Shown: positions 6,515 through 12,063 of the stretch, piece by piece
Position numbering within the stretch: the first letter of the stretch is position 1
Layout: each line of letters starts with the position of its first letter
Source: Nitrososphaerales archaeon TH703
GTDB taxonomy: Archaea > Thermoproteota > Nitrososphaeria > Nitrososphaerales > Nitrososphaeraceae
Length of the DNA stretch: 12,063 nucleotides
Assembly (NCBI GenBank): GCA_014523525.1
Contig: JAATVL010000129.1
Coordinates: forward strand, 1-12,063
Direction: 5' to 3'
Notes under the pieces: model-generated
What the model saw: only the letters and a program-made list of their open reading frames with translations
The model's database searches: none
Told to the model about the DNA's origin: nothing
Position numbers and translations under genes: made by a program

Positions 6515-6777
6515 GTGTTCTTAGAGTGTTAATAATAATCGCACACCTCGGAGTCTTACGTTCATCATTAAGGTGGCAATACTTTGTTGAAACATCAGAT
6601 AATCCATTTGATTCAGGTAAATCTATAACTGGTCTAGGTAACAAAAAATCAGGAAATAGATACCAAAAAGAAAGACAAAGACTATTAGAATGAATAGAAG
6701 AGAAAGATCCGAATATTAAAGCAGAATTAAAAAAAGGAAATATTGTTCAGATATTAGAAGACTCATTGAATTGTTAA
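6511..6777 (+). pseudogene. Small gene interrupted by an in-frame TGA (unknown function)
   Basis: The frame from ATG 6511 stops at TGA 6691-6693 after 60 codons and then stays open for 27 more to TAA 6775-6777. The two parts read as one protein: DNPFDSGKSITGLGNKKSGN, RYQKERQRLLE, stop, then IEEKDPNIKAELKKGNIVQI and LEDSLNC. The heptad-like charged helix continues smoothly across the stop, as expected if CGA (Arg) had become TGA by one transition. The first 26 residues (MSVLRVLIIIAHLGVLRSSL...) differ in character and may not be native, so the true start may also be lost. I do not recognise the family. It overlaps the zinc-ribbon gene by four bases. Confidence 0.6.
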
Positions 6778-6784
6778 AACCGGC

Positions 6785-6823
6785 AGGTCCCGAAATGCAT
6801 GATGGCTAGACAGAACGGGACCT
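6785..6823. repeat. Inverted repeat AGGTCCCG / CGGGACCT (stem-loop)
   Basis: AGGTCCCG at 6785-6792 pairs exactly with CGGGACCT at 6816-6823 across a 23-nt loop; after one mismatch two more G-C pairs extend the stem outward (6782-6783 with 6825-6826). It lies just after the broken gene's last stop (6777), so it may be that unit's 3' structure. It lacks a T-run. Confidence 0.5.
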
Positions 6824-6982
6824 ACCAGCGTACGAAGTGTCTGACCATTTACGGATATGTATAGAAGGTGAGATCAATACATGTCGATAGATCCAGAGCC
6901 TCCTATTTCCTATTGGAATATCCGCATCGGTGAGAAAGCATCCGTTAGAAAGTAAATAAGACTTCAGGATCTAATTTAAGCA

Positions 6983-6990
6983 ATACTTAA
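6983..6990 (+). promoter_or_regulatory. Candidate TATA box for the PepSY gene
   Basis: ATACTTAA is centred about 33 bp before ATG 7019, predicting a transcript with a leader of only a few bases. It is immediately followed by AACTGGTGGGC, a motif that recurs downstream of the gene. Confidence 0.3.
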
Positions 6991-7018
6991 GAACTGGTGG
7001 GCCAAAAATATTACGACT

Positions 7019-7579
7019 ATGCATAGGAACAAAATATACTTCTGTGTAACTTCTGTTCTTTTTACACTGCTATTAGCCACCAGTTCAACCATTTTGACGA
7101 CAGAAACAGTATGGGGTCAGATGATGGCCAGTCCCAATATGATGAATAAGGCGAAAATGACTATGGCGTCAGGTCTGAACTATACAAAAGGCGAAAATAT
7201 AACAGGGTCAATCGACTTTATGTCGGCTATTGCAAAGGCAATCGCCTCACAGATAAAAACCAGTTTGAGTGACGCCACAAGCGCAGCTGAGAAAAGTATT
7301 GGGAATAATTCTCATGCTGTATCCGCTCATATTGGTGATGAAAATGGATACCTTGTTTACGTTGTGGCAATAGTAGATTCCAGTGGCAAAGTACATAAAT
7401 TAATAATTGATCCATCAAACGGTAAAATTCTAGTTTCACGAGAATTATCTGGATTCGAAGCACTGATGATGTTGCATCAAGGAATGAATAGCGGAGGTCA
7501 CGGTATGTCTATGATGGGATCTGATTTCGACTATGGTCGTCCAATGATGATGAATCCAGGTCCGAACTTTGGCCGTTGA
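7019..7579 (+). CDS. Secreted PepSY-domain protein with Met/His-rich tail
   Basis: A 186-residue protein. Residues 1-34 form a signal peptide (IYFCVTSVLFTLLLATSS core) with likely cleavage near VWGQ. A Met-rich stretch follows (MMASPNMMNKAKMTM, 35-49). The PepSY domain spans about 79-140: a helix (SLSDATSAAEKSIG), then AVSAHIGDENGYLVYVVAIV and DSSGKVHKLIIDPSNGKIL, the beta-hairpin signature with Asp-Pro-x-x-Gly-Lys. PepSY domains are known as extracytoplasmic modules, often inhibitory or scaffolding. After it, residues 149-178 carry nine Met and two His (including MMLHQGM, HGMSMM, RPMMMN), a composition common in periplasmic copper-binding segments. Copper binding is inference, but would suit a copper-dependent ammonia oxidiser. 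It is a single gene, convergent with the membrane protein gene at 7816. Confidence 0.83.
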   Translation: MHRNKIYFCVTSVLFTLLLATSSTILTTETVWGQMMASPNMMNKAKMTMASGLNYTKGENITGSIDFMSAIAKAIASQIKTSLSDATSAAEKSIGNNSHAVSAHIGDENGYLVYVVAIVDSSGKVHKLIIDPSNGKILVSRELSGFEALMMLHQGMNSGGHGMSMMGSDFDYGRPMMMNPGPNFGR

Positions 7580-7815
7580 ATGATCTGTTGAGCATAAATT
7601 AACAAAAAATAAAAACTTAGAGTATGATTGTAACCATTCTTAGAAACTGGTGGGCAATGCTTCGAGAAAAAAGTCGATTGTAAAAGATCCCTAGAATGTA
7701 TTGCTGGGGGACCCGAAATGCGTTAAAGTATTCATATCTTAAAGCAGAGCGAAATACACAACAATCTACACTTAAAACATGTTAATTAGAAATTTTTGAA
7801 CTCATTCATATTCTT
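7580..7815. other. Convergent intergenic region; no gene
   Basis: It lies between the 3' ends of the PepSY gene and the membrane protein gene. An A-rich run (7601-7616) follows the PepSY stop. It holds second copies of two short motifs that also occur upstream of the PepSY gene: AACTGGTGGGC (7645-7655) and CCCGAAATGC (7712-7721). I see no open frame of note and no clear terminator hairpin. Confidence 0.45.
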
Positions 7816-8310
7816 TTATTTTTGAATGAATAATGAATCAATAAAATCTCTAAATTTATTATCAGGAGGTGACTCTTTTGTTTTGGTCCAAATGATCCTA
7901 AACTTTGGTATTGTCATTATTGTTTCAATAAGAACATTCCAGCGTTTCCAAACCATTTGGTCCATCATCTTTATCTCATTTAGACGAAAGACGTATTCAA
8001 ACAAATCCACAAACGCTACTATCGAGTAATAGTCCGCCGGTTTATCGACCAGAGCAAAACGTTCCTTAAAAACAGTACTTTCATTTGCCATTCTTGTAAA
8101 TTCTTCTGTCTTTTCAAGCTTGAGTCTTGCATCTATTATCCTAGAATAAATCTGCTGCTCTGTTTGCGTTTTCAAATTAGATATTTGTTGTTCACTCTGG
8201 TTCTGCATATTTTTCCTACCCATTGAAAAATTAAAGAAGGCTAGTACAAGCAGACCAGATACTACTGTAGCAGAGATCAGGGGTAGATATGATAAAATGG
8301 ATTCAACCAT
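7816..8310 (-). CDS. Membrane-anchored coiled-coil protein of unknown function
   Basis: Numbered from ATG 8310 (164 residues). One transmembrane helix (about 4-26, ILSYLPLISATVVSGLLVLAFF) is followed by a basic stop (GRKN) and a Gln/Glu/Lys coiled-coil segment (about 35-72, with repeated SEQQISNLKTQTEQQI spacing). The rest is a helical cytoplasmic domain with FERFALVDK-like and YYSIVAFVDLFEYVFRLNE patterns (about 78-145). The layout recalls DUF4760-type membrane-proximal proteins, but I cannot confirm membership. TTG 8334 would add eight residues (MSGFSTIN). A TATA-like ATTTAATG near 8347-8354 would place the transcript start between the two codons, which favours the ATG. It lies about 75 bp after the aldehyde dehydrogenase gene on the same strand, so co-transcription is possible. 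Confidence 0.65.
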   Translation of the reverse strand: MVESILSYLPLISATVVSGLLVLAFFNFSMGRKNMQNQSEQQISNLKTQTEQQIYSRIIDARLKLEKTEEFTRMANESTVFKERFALVDKPADYYSIVAFVDLFEYVFRLNEIKMMDQMVWKRWNVLIETIMTIPKFRIIWTKTKESPPDNKFRDFIDSLFIQK

Positions 8311-8385
8311 ATTTATAGTCGAAAATCCAGACAACTAACTCTTTGCATTAAATCCCCGTAGAATTTGAAGTTCCTTTGTTTTACA

Positions 8386-9789
8386 TTATTCTACATGATG
8401 GTTGTGGATTAATTGATCATAGAATCTGATTGATTTTACATTCACAAATTCTAACATTCCATATCTTGACAACTCTCTACCAAATCCGCTATTCTTAATA
8501 CCGCCGAAAGGAACTCTGGGATCTGATACGACTACATTGTTAACTGACACTATTCCAGAATCAATGGTTCTTGATAACATCTCTGCTTTCTCTAGGTCCT
8601 GTGTCCAAATGCTTGCTCCCAAACCATATTTAGAATCGTTAGCAATTTTCATTGCATCCTTTTCATTCTCCACTGTAATCACAGGAGCAAGAGGTCCGAA
8701 CACTTCTTCTGTCGCTATGTCCATTTTTGGGGAAACGTTTTTCATAATTGTTGGTCGGTAGAAGAATCCCTTGTTGTTAGTACGCTCTCCACCTGTCATT
8801 ACTTCAGCTCCTTGTCTTACAGATTTTGCAACGAGGGACTCGATATTGCTCAGGCTATTAGCATTTACAAGGGGCCCAATATCTGTATCTTCAGAAAGTG
8901 GGTCTCCTACCTTAAGCTTTTCAGTCTTTGTAACAAACTCTTCAATGAACTCGCTAGCAATCTTTTTTGTTACAATAAATCTCTTTGATGCAATACAACT
9001 CTGACCACAATTGATGAAGCGGCCCTTAACTGCTCCGGTAGATGCTTTCTCTATGTCTGCATCTTCACATACTATGAAGGGATCACTTCCTCCTAATTCA
9101 AGAACCGTCTTCTTCAATTGAGAAGTTGCCCTTTGCGCAACTTTCCCTCCCACTTGAACACTTCCAGTAAACGTTACTGCGTTAATATCCGAATCGATAA
9201 GAGTTTCTGCGATACTCGAATCTCCAATCAGCGTTTGAAAAATCCCTCTAGGTATTCCAGCGTTTATGAAAGTCTTTTCGATCTCAATACCACACTGCAT
9301 GGTGGCACTTGCAGGTTTCAAAACAATAGTATTGCCTGCCATTAGTGATGGGGCAGCAAATCTAAGTGCCTGCCAATAAGGAAAATTCCAAGGCATTATA
9401 CTTCCAATCACTCCAACTGGTTCAAATATTATTACACTCTTTCTTGCATCTGTGTTGACTACTTCATCCGATGTAAAGATTCTTCCGTTATCAGCATAGT
9501 ATTCTATTGTCCAAGCACATTTGTCTATTTCAGATCTTGATTCTTTGATTGCCTTCCCCATTTCCTGTGTTGAGGTCCTGGCAAGATTTTCCCTATTCTT
9601 TCTAAATTCACGAGCAAATGCATAAAGGGAGTCAGCTCTTTTATGGATGTCTGTTTTCCAATCCGAAAATGCTTCTCTTGCCCTGCCTACCGATTCATTG
9701 ATCTTTTCTTTAGTCATAATATCGTACTCATTAAGAATTTCTTCTGTTGCTGGATTTAGTGTCATTAATTTTCTTTCAGTTGCTTTCAA
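8386..9789 (-). CDS. NAD(P)-dependent aldehyde dehydrogenase, succinate-semialdehyde dehydrogenase type
   Basis: A full-length (467-residue) member of the aldehyde dehydrogenase superfamily, cytoplasmic, with no signal. All key elements are present: the oxyanion Asn135 in MPWNFPYW, Lys158 in VLKPAS for cofactor binding, the FTGS turn (207-210), the general base Glu231 in LELGGSDP, the nucleophile Cys265 in GQSCIAS, and Glu362 in EEVFGP. The start (NPATEE), GMGKA-like QEMGKAIKES (75-84) and the PFGGIKNSGFGRE end (427-439) are typical of succinate-semialdehyde and related dehydrogenases, which oxidise the aldehyde to the acid. Exact substrate and NAD versus NADP preference are not provable here. 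It is not the reductase of the 3-hydroxypropionate/4-hydroxybutyrate cycle, which belongs to another family. The start is TTG 9789, which suits leaderless initiation; ATG 9765 (residue 9) is an alternative. It is divergent from a winged-helix gene. Confidence 0.92.
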   Translation of the reverse strand: MKATERKLMTLNPATEEILNEYDIMTKEKINESVGRAREAFSDWKTDIHKRADSLYAFAREFRKNRENLARTSTQEMGKAIKESRSEIDKCAWTIEYYADNGRIFTSDEVVNTDARKSVIIFEPVGVIGSIMPWNFPYWQALRFAAPSLMAGNTIVLKPASATMQCGIEIEKTFINAGIPRGIFQTLIGDSSIAETLIDSDINAVTFTGSVQVGGKVAQRATSQLKKTVLELGGSDPFIVCEDADIEKASTGAVKGRFINCGQSCIASKRFIVTKKIASEFIEEFVTKTEKLKVGDPLSEDTDIGPLVNANSLSNIESLVAKSVRQGAEVMTGGERTNNKGFFYRPTIMKNVSPKMDIATEEVFGPLAPVITVENEKDAMKIANDSKYGLGASIWTQDLEKAEMLSRTIDSGIVSVNNVVVSDPRVPFGGIKNSGFGRELSRYGMLEFVNVKSIRFYDQLIHNHHVE

Positions 9790-9810
9790 GGATTTATCTG
9801 AGCTTCTATG

Positions 9811-9820
9811 CTATATACCT
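9811..9820 (-). promoter_or_regulatory. Candidate TATA box for the aldehyde dehydrogenase gene
   Basis: AGGTATATAG on the minus strand has its TATATA core about 25 bp before the TTG at 9789. The spacing predicts transcription starting at or next to that codon, supporting a leaderless TTG start over the ATG at 9765. Confidence 0.4.
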
Positions 9821-9903
9821 CTTTCAACATAAGTAGACTGTATCATTTTGAATCTCAGGTAGTTAGGCGATTTCATTTTGTTCTAGATTATTGTGTCAAC
9901 ATG

Positions 9904-9911
9904 TTAATATA
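9904..9911 (+). promoter_or_regulatory. Candidate TATA box for the winged-helix gene
   Basis: TTAATATA is centred about 27 bp before ATG 9934, the distance expected for a leaderless archaeal transcript. A second AT-rich block (GTTTAAATAT) touches the ATG and is too close to serve as box A. Confidence 0.4.
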
Positions 9912-9933
9912 GTAAATTTATGAGTTTAAATAT

Positions 9934-10203
9934 ATGAAATACAGAAGCAGAACAGAAATAGTGTCGATGATTCTAGAAGCAGCAAATGGTGGTGCAACAA
10001 AAACAAGAATCATGTACAAAGCCTTCCTCAGCTATGCTCAATTGAGAGAATATCTTTCTGTCCTTATCGAAAATAATTTGCTCGAATATTTAGAAGGTAC
10101 ACAAACCTACAAAACCACGGAAAAAGGATTTAACCTCTTAAGGATGCATAACGAAATAGGAGAGCTTCTACAAACTCCAATAAGAGAGTCAAGAATAGAA
10201 TAA
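9934..10203 (+). CDS. Small winged-helix DNA-binding transcriptional regulator
   Basis: An 89-residue, single-domain protein. Its sequence follows the archaeal one-domain winged-helix pattern (HTH_45 / ArnR1-like): helix 1 RTEIVSMILEAANGG (6-20), helix 2 TKTRIMYKAFLSY (22-34), recognition helix AQLREYLSVLIENNLLEY (35-52), the beta wing EGTQTYKTTEKG (54-65) and a C-terminal helix FNLLRMHNEIGELLQ (66-80) likely used for dimerisation. The motif 'Y-T-T-G' appears here as YKTTEKG. Such proteins are very common in thaumarchaeotes and act in the cytoplasm as homodimeric repressors or activators; the target is unknown. The 144-bp gap to the divergent aldehyde dehydrogenase gene makes that gene and its own promoter the first candidates, by inference. 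ATG 9934 is the only good start. Confidence 0.87.
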   Translation: MKYRSRTEIVSMILEAANGGATKTRIMYKAFLSYAQLREYLSVLIENNLLEYLEGTQTYKTTEKGFNLLRMHNEIGELLQTPIRESRIE

Positions 10204-10588
10204 ACTAAAAAGTGGTGGGTTCAAATTTCAGAATTCTAGAATTATCAGTCCCACCGAACCCGCCCTAAACTTTACCATGATTAGTAATAGTAACATAATA
10301 ATGTATTATTGAGTGGAGACTGTTATACAGTAAACCCCCTGCGATGCTCGTTCTCAGTGCATTTGCATATTGTAAGATTTATCTTCATATCTATTCGACT
10401 TAACTCAATCCCAGTTTGAATGCTGTTCAATCCAGAAAAAAGAGACATTAGTACTTATTCCTGAAAAGGGTATAATCATAAATGACAGCTTCTTTTCATC
10501 CTTCATGAATACAACAACAAACTGCAAGTATTAATTCTACAAAAAATAATAAGCATAAACTGTTAAGATTGTTTAACGAAGCATAATT
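10204..10588. other. Intergenic region with small inverted repeats; no gene
   Basis: It begins with a nested palindromic structure just after the winged-helix stop (10214-10255). Further along are AATAAT-GT-ATTATT (10297-10310) and ACTGT-TAT-ACAGT (10319-10331). No frame with coding character is seen. The right end holds the promoter region for the next gene; GCATAAACTG (about 10553-10562) lies at a suitable distance for a TATA-like element. Confidence 0.45.
10214..10255. terminator. Nested inverted repeat after the winged-helix gene, possible 3' structure
   Basis: GGTGGG (10214-10219) pairs with CCCACC (10250-10255), and midway lies the perfect 12-bp palindrome AATTCTAGAATT (10232-10243). 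It starts 11 bp after the TAA, a position that fits transcript termination. The lack of a T-run makes this uncertain; the inner palindrome could equally be a protein-binding site. Confidence 0.35.
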
Positions 10589-11476
10589 TTGGGTCGATTA
10601 AAGAAAAAATTATTAGTTTTAGGAGTTTTATTCACCGCAATCCTAATCCTGGATTTATATTACTATTATAATATTTATCTCCCATCAATATCTCTAAACA
10701 TTCCTACTACAACTTTTAAGAGTACTGGAAAATTAGACAAATTCGGTATACTTGAAATATATCCTACAAAACCAGAAGGACGCGAATGGTTTATAGATAT
10801 GAATAATCCTGCTGGCGATGGCGTCTTCAATCCTCAATCCAACATAACAAGACAGAGTGATGGTTCGTGGGAAATAAGTGGCAGACAAAATACTGGAAAA
10901 TACAACAATGAGGTAAGGATGGATGTTAATACCCTTAAAGGACAACAAGAGTGGAAGAATGTGGAAATCACAGGCTATGCTAAGGTAATATATGCAAATC
11001 CGCCATTTGACTCGCTTGACTGGTATGCAAGAGGAGGGAAGCACGATAGCTTGGTACCGTGTGAAGGTACGTCCCTTAAAGGAAGACTAACTGTTAATGG
11101 TACTGCATCATGGATAAAAGAAATATGGCATACAGGAGGTTACACAAATGAAAGAGGAAGGGTTCAAGCTACAGACTCAATAATAGGTAGATGGATAGGA
11201 TGGAAGATTGTAATGTATAATGTGGATAACGATAAGGCAGTAAAGATGGAATCCTATCTAGACGATAAAGATAACAACAGATGGACAAAAGTTACAGATT
11301 TGATTGATAACGGAGGATGGTATTCCAATTATCCAGATTCTGTGTTTTACAGTGCAAACTGCGGCAAACCCAAGGACTATATTATCACAAATGGAGGAGC
11401 CATAGCTACGTTCAGATCTGACAACATGGTTTGGGACTTTAAGGACTTGAGTGTAAGAGAAGTTCAGCCTCAATAG
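10589..11476 (+). CDS. Membrane-anchored beta-rich extracellular protein, possible concanavalin-like carbohydrate-active domain
   Basis: A 295-residue protein. A basic start (MGRLKKK) is followed by one hydrophobic helix (8-28), then YYYYNIYLP, so the body lies outside the cell or is released. Residues 50-295 are strand-rich with many Trp, Tyr, Gly and Asn: REWFIDMNNPAGDG, SWEISGRQNTGKYNNEVRMD, WKNVEITGYAKVIY, LDWYARGGKHD, KEIWHTGGYTNERG, RWIGWKIVMYN, VWDFKDLSVRE. Strand spacing, the WKNVEITGY segment and the aromatic surface recall jelly-roll folds of polysaccharide lyase or LamG-like proteins, but I cannot place it in a named family. Cys158 and Cys258 could form a disulfide. The start is TTG 10589: an in-frame TAA (10573-10575) lies just upstream, and no ATG or GTG precedes the hydrophobic helix. 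It is convergent with the short-chain dehydrogenase gene. Confidence 0.75.
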   Translation: MGRLKKKLLVLGVLFTAILILDLYYYYNIYLPSISLNIPTTTFKSTGKLDKFGILEIYPTKPEGREWFIDMNNPAGDGVFNPQSNITRQSDGSWEISGRQNTGKYNNEVRMDVNTLKGQQEWKNVEITGYAKVIYANPPFDSLDWYARGGKHDSLVPCEGTSLKGRLTVNGTASWIKEIWHTGGYTNERGRVQATDSIIGRWIGWKIVMYNVDNDKAVKMESYLDDKDNNRWTKVTDLIDNGGWYSNYPDSVFYSANCGKPKDYIITNGGAIATFRSDNMVWDFKDLSVREVQPQ

Positions 11477-11523
11477 CCTTGCGGCAGTTCAAAGTATAGT
11501 AATTGAAGACTCAAAAGTAAAAT

Positions 11524-12063
11524 TCATTCGCGGATGAACCCTTTTTTCTCCATATAGCTTTCACGCACCCATTGTTCCATTTCTGTGTCAGATAGTTGTG
11601 CCCTTCTTTTGAGTATCGATTCAGCGTCCTTTCCCACAGTATATCTTACATTTGGACTCGTAGAATTTATAGCATTTAGGATGACTTGAGCTACTTCTCT
11701 TGGGTGAATGGTCTTGGTCATGATTACTTGCGCTCCTTCAAATACCCTCTGTATTGTTTTTGTGTAAGGAGAGTCATTCGGAATGTAATTCTTTGCCGTT
11801 CTCATATTGTCCATAAAATTAGTTCCAACTGCACCAGGTTCTATCAATATAACGTTTATTCCAAATTCACCAAGTTCCTGCCTTAGCGATTCTGTATAAC
11901 CTTCCAAAGCGAACTTGCTTGCGTGGTAAGCAGTAAAAAATGGAAGTAGGCCTACTTTTCCACCAACGGAACTTATATTTACAATAGTACCCCTGGACTG
12001 TTTTCTCATTGCTGGAATTACAGCTTTAGCAGCTCTTACTGCACCAAAGAAATTTGTTTCAAA
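11524..12063 (-). CDS. Short-chain dehydrogenase/reductase (SDR), partial (N-terminus beyond the window)
   Basis: The last 179 residues of a classical SDR; the frame is open to the window edge at 12063, so the Rossmann TGxxxGxG motif lies outside. Visible elements are NFFGAVRAAKAVIPAMR (4-20), the strand GTIVNISSVGG (25-35) with the catalytic Ser in the ISS, YHASK (46-50) holding the active-site Tyr and Lys, and EPGAVGTNF after the strand INVILI, which contacts the cofactor. The 'SKFALEGYTESLRQEL' helix after YxxxK is typical of the 17-beta-hydroxysteroid dehydrogenase-like branch acting on alcohols, ketones or lipids. The substrate is unknown; the cofactor is probably NADP(H) but its specificity loop is not in view. 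It ends with TGA (11526-11524), about 50 bp from the convergent gene's stop. Confidence 0.9.
   Translation of the reverse strand, partial: FETNFFGAVRAAKAVIPAMRKQSRGTIVNISSVGGKVGLLPFFTAYHASKFALEGYTESLRQELGEFGINVILIEPGAVGTNFMDNMRTAKNYIPNDSPYTKTIQRVFEGAQVIMTKTIHPREVAQVILNAINSTSPNVRYTVGKDAESILKRRAQLSDTEMEQWVRESYMEKKGFIRE

Larger units (their letters stand above)
6778..7018. other. Intergenic region with a stem-loop; no supported gene
   Basis: It contains an inverted repeat (6785-6823) and short frames that stay open for only 25-30 codons on each strand, none with a start codon and a recognisable motif. The higher GC content and structure near 6780-6870 would suit a non-coding RNA or a decayed gene; neither is shown. 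The PepSY gene's promoter lies at the right end. Confidence 0.45.

Noticed and set aside
6691..6693. TGA read as selenocysteine in the interrupted small gene
   Set aside because: Selenocysteine use in archaea is confined to some methanogens and related lineages, there is no SECIS-like element visible, and a CGA-to-TGA mutation explains the data more simply.
6811..6889. Short frame TERDLPAYEVSDHLRICIEG on the plus strand
   Set aside because: It has no start codon, stops on both sides, and competes with equally long frames on the other strand; not enough to call a gene or relic.
10211..10265. tRNA-like GGGTTCAAAT followed by CCCACC
   Set aside because: The T-loop-like string has no 5-bp stem around it, no D-arm or anticodon arm can be drawn upstream, and the upstream bases belong to the winged-helix gene.
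1..12063. CRISPR arrays, defence islands, transposases or integrases
   Set aside because: No regularly spaced repeats with unique spacers, and no transposase, integrase, nuclease or helicase motif was found in any frame; the direct repeats present are coding or short tandem repeats.

Overview
The window reads as a stretch of an AT-rich archaeal chromosome, most likely a soil ammonia-oxidising thaumarchaeote of the Nitrososphaera/Nitrosocosmicus type. This is inferred from TTG starts without Shine-Dalgarno sequences, TATA-like boxes about 25-30 bp upstream of start codons, a one-domain archaeal winged-helix regulator, mini zinc-finger proteins, and many secreted Asn/Ser/Thr-rich proteins. No ribosomal or ammonia-oxidation gene is present to confirm it.

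Layout. 1-726 (-): the amino-terminal part of a sulfide:quinone-oxidoreductase-like flavoprotein that runs off the left edge. 1219-2574 (-): a secreted GH5 cellulase-like glycoside hydrolase with an apparent tail frameshift. 2853-3896 (+): a membrane-anchored or secreted protein with a long Ser/Asn/Gln linker and a conserved C-terminal domain. 3909-4070 (+): the relic of a response-regulator receiver domain. 4227-5642 (+): a secreted protein with two FxLYD-like modules. 5643-7018: a gene-poor accessory segment with two unlisted mini-proteins, a C2H2 finger (6081-6197, -) and a CxxC/CxxC zinc ribbon (6389-6514, +), around a perfect inverted repeat, followed by a small gene broken by TGA. 7019-7579 (+): a secreted PepSY protein with a Met/His-rich tail. 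7816-8310 (-): a membrane-anchored coiled-coil protein. 8386-9789 (-): a succinate-semialdehyde-type aldehyde dehydrogenase, divergent from a winged-helix regulator (9934-10203, +). 10589-11476 (+): a membrane-anchored beta-rich, possibly carbohydrate-active protein. 11524-12063 (-): a partial short-chain dehydrogenase.

How the genes fit together. There is no long operon; most genes are single units with their own promoters. The main theme is the cell surface: at least five products carry signal peptides or N-terminal anchors, and two (the GH5 enzyme and the beta-rich protein) may act on polysaccharide. A second theme is cytoplasmic redox enzymes: the aldehyde dehydrogenase, the short-chain dehydrogenase and the SQR-like flavoprotein. 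A third is decay. The receiver relic, the TGA-interrupted gene, and possible one-base frameshifts in the GH5 tail and the zinc-ribbon gene suggest either a degenerating accessory region or uncorrected indels in the assembly. I found no CRISPR array, tRNA, rRNA or complete insertion sequence. The best candidate for something undescribed is the divergent pair of mini zinc proteins with a palindrome midway between them.
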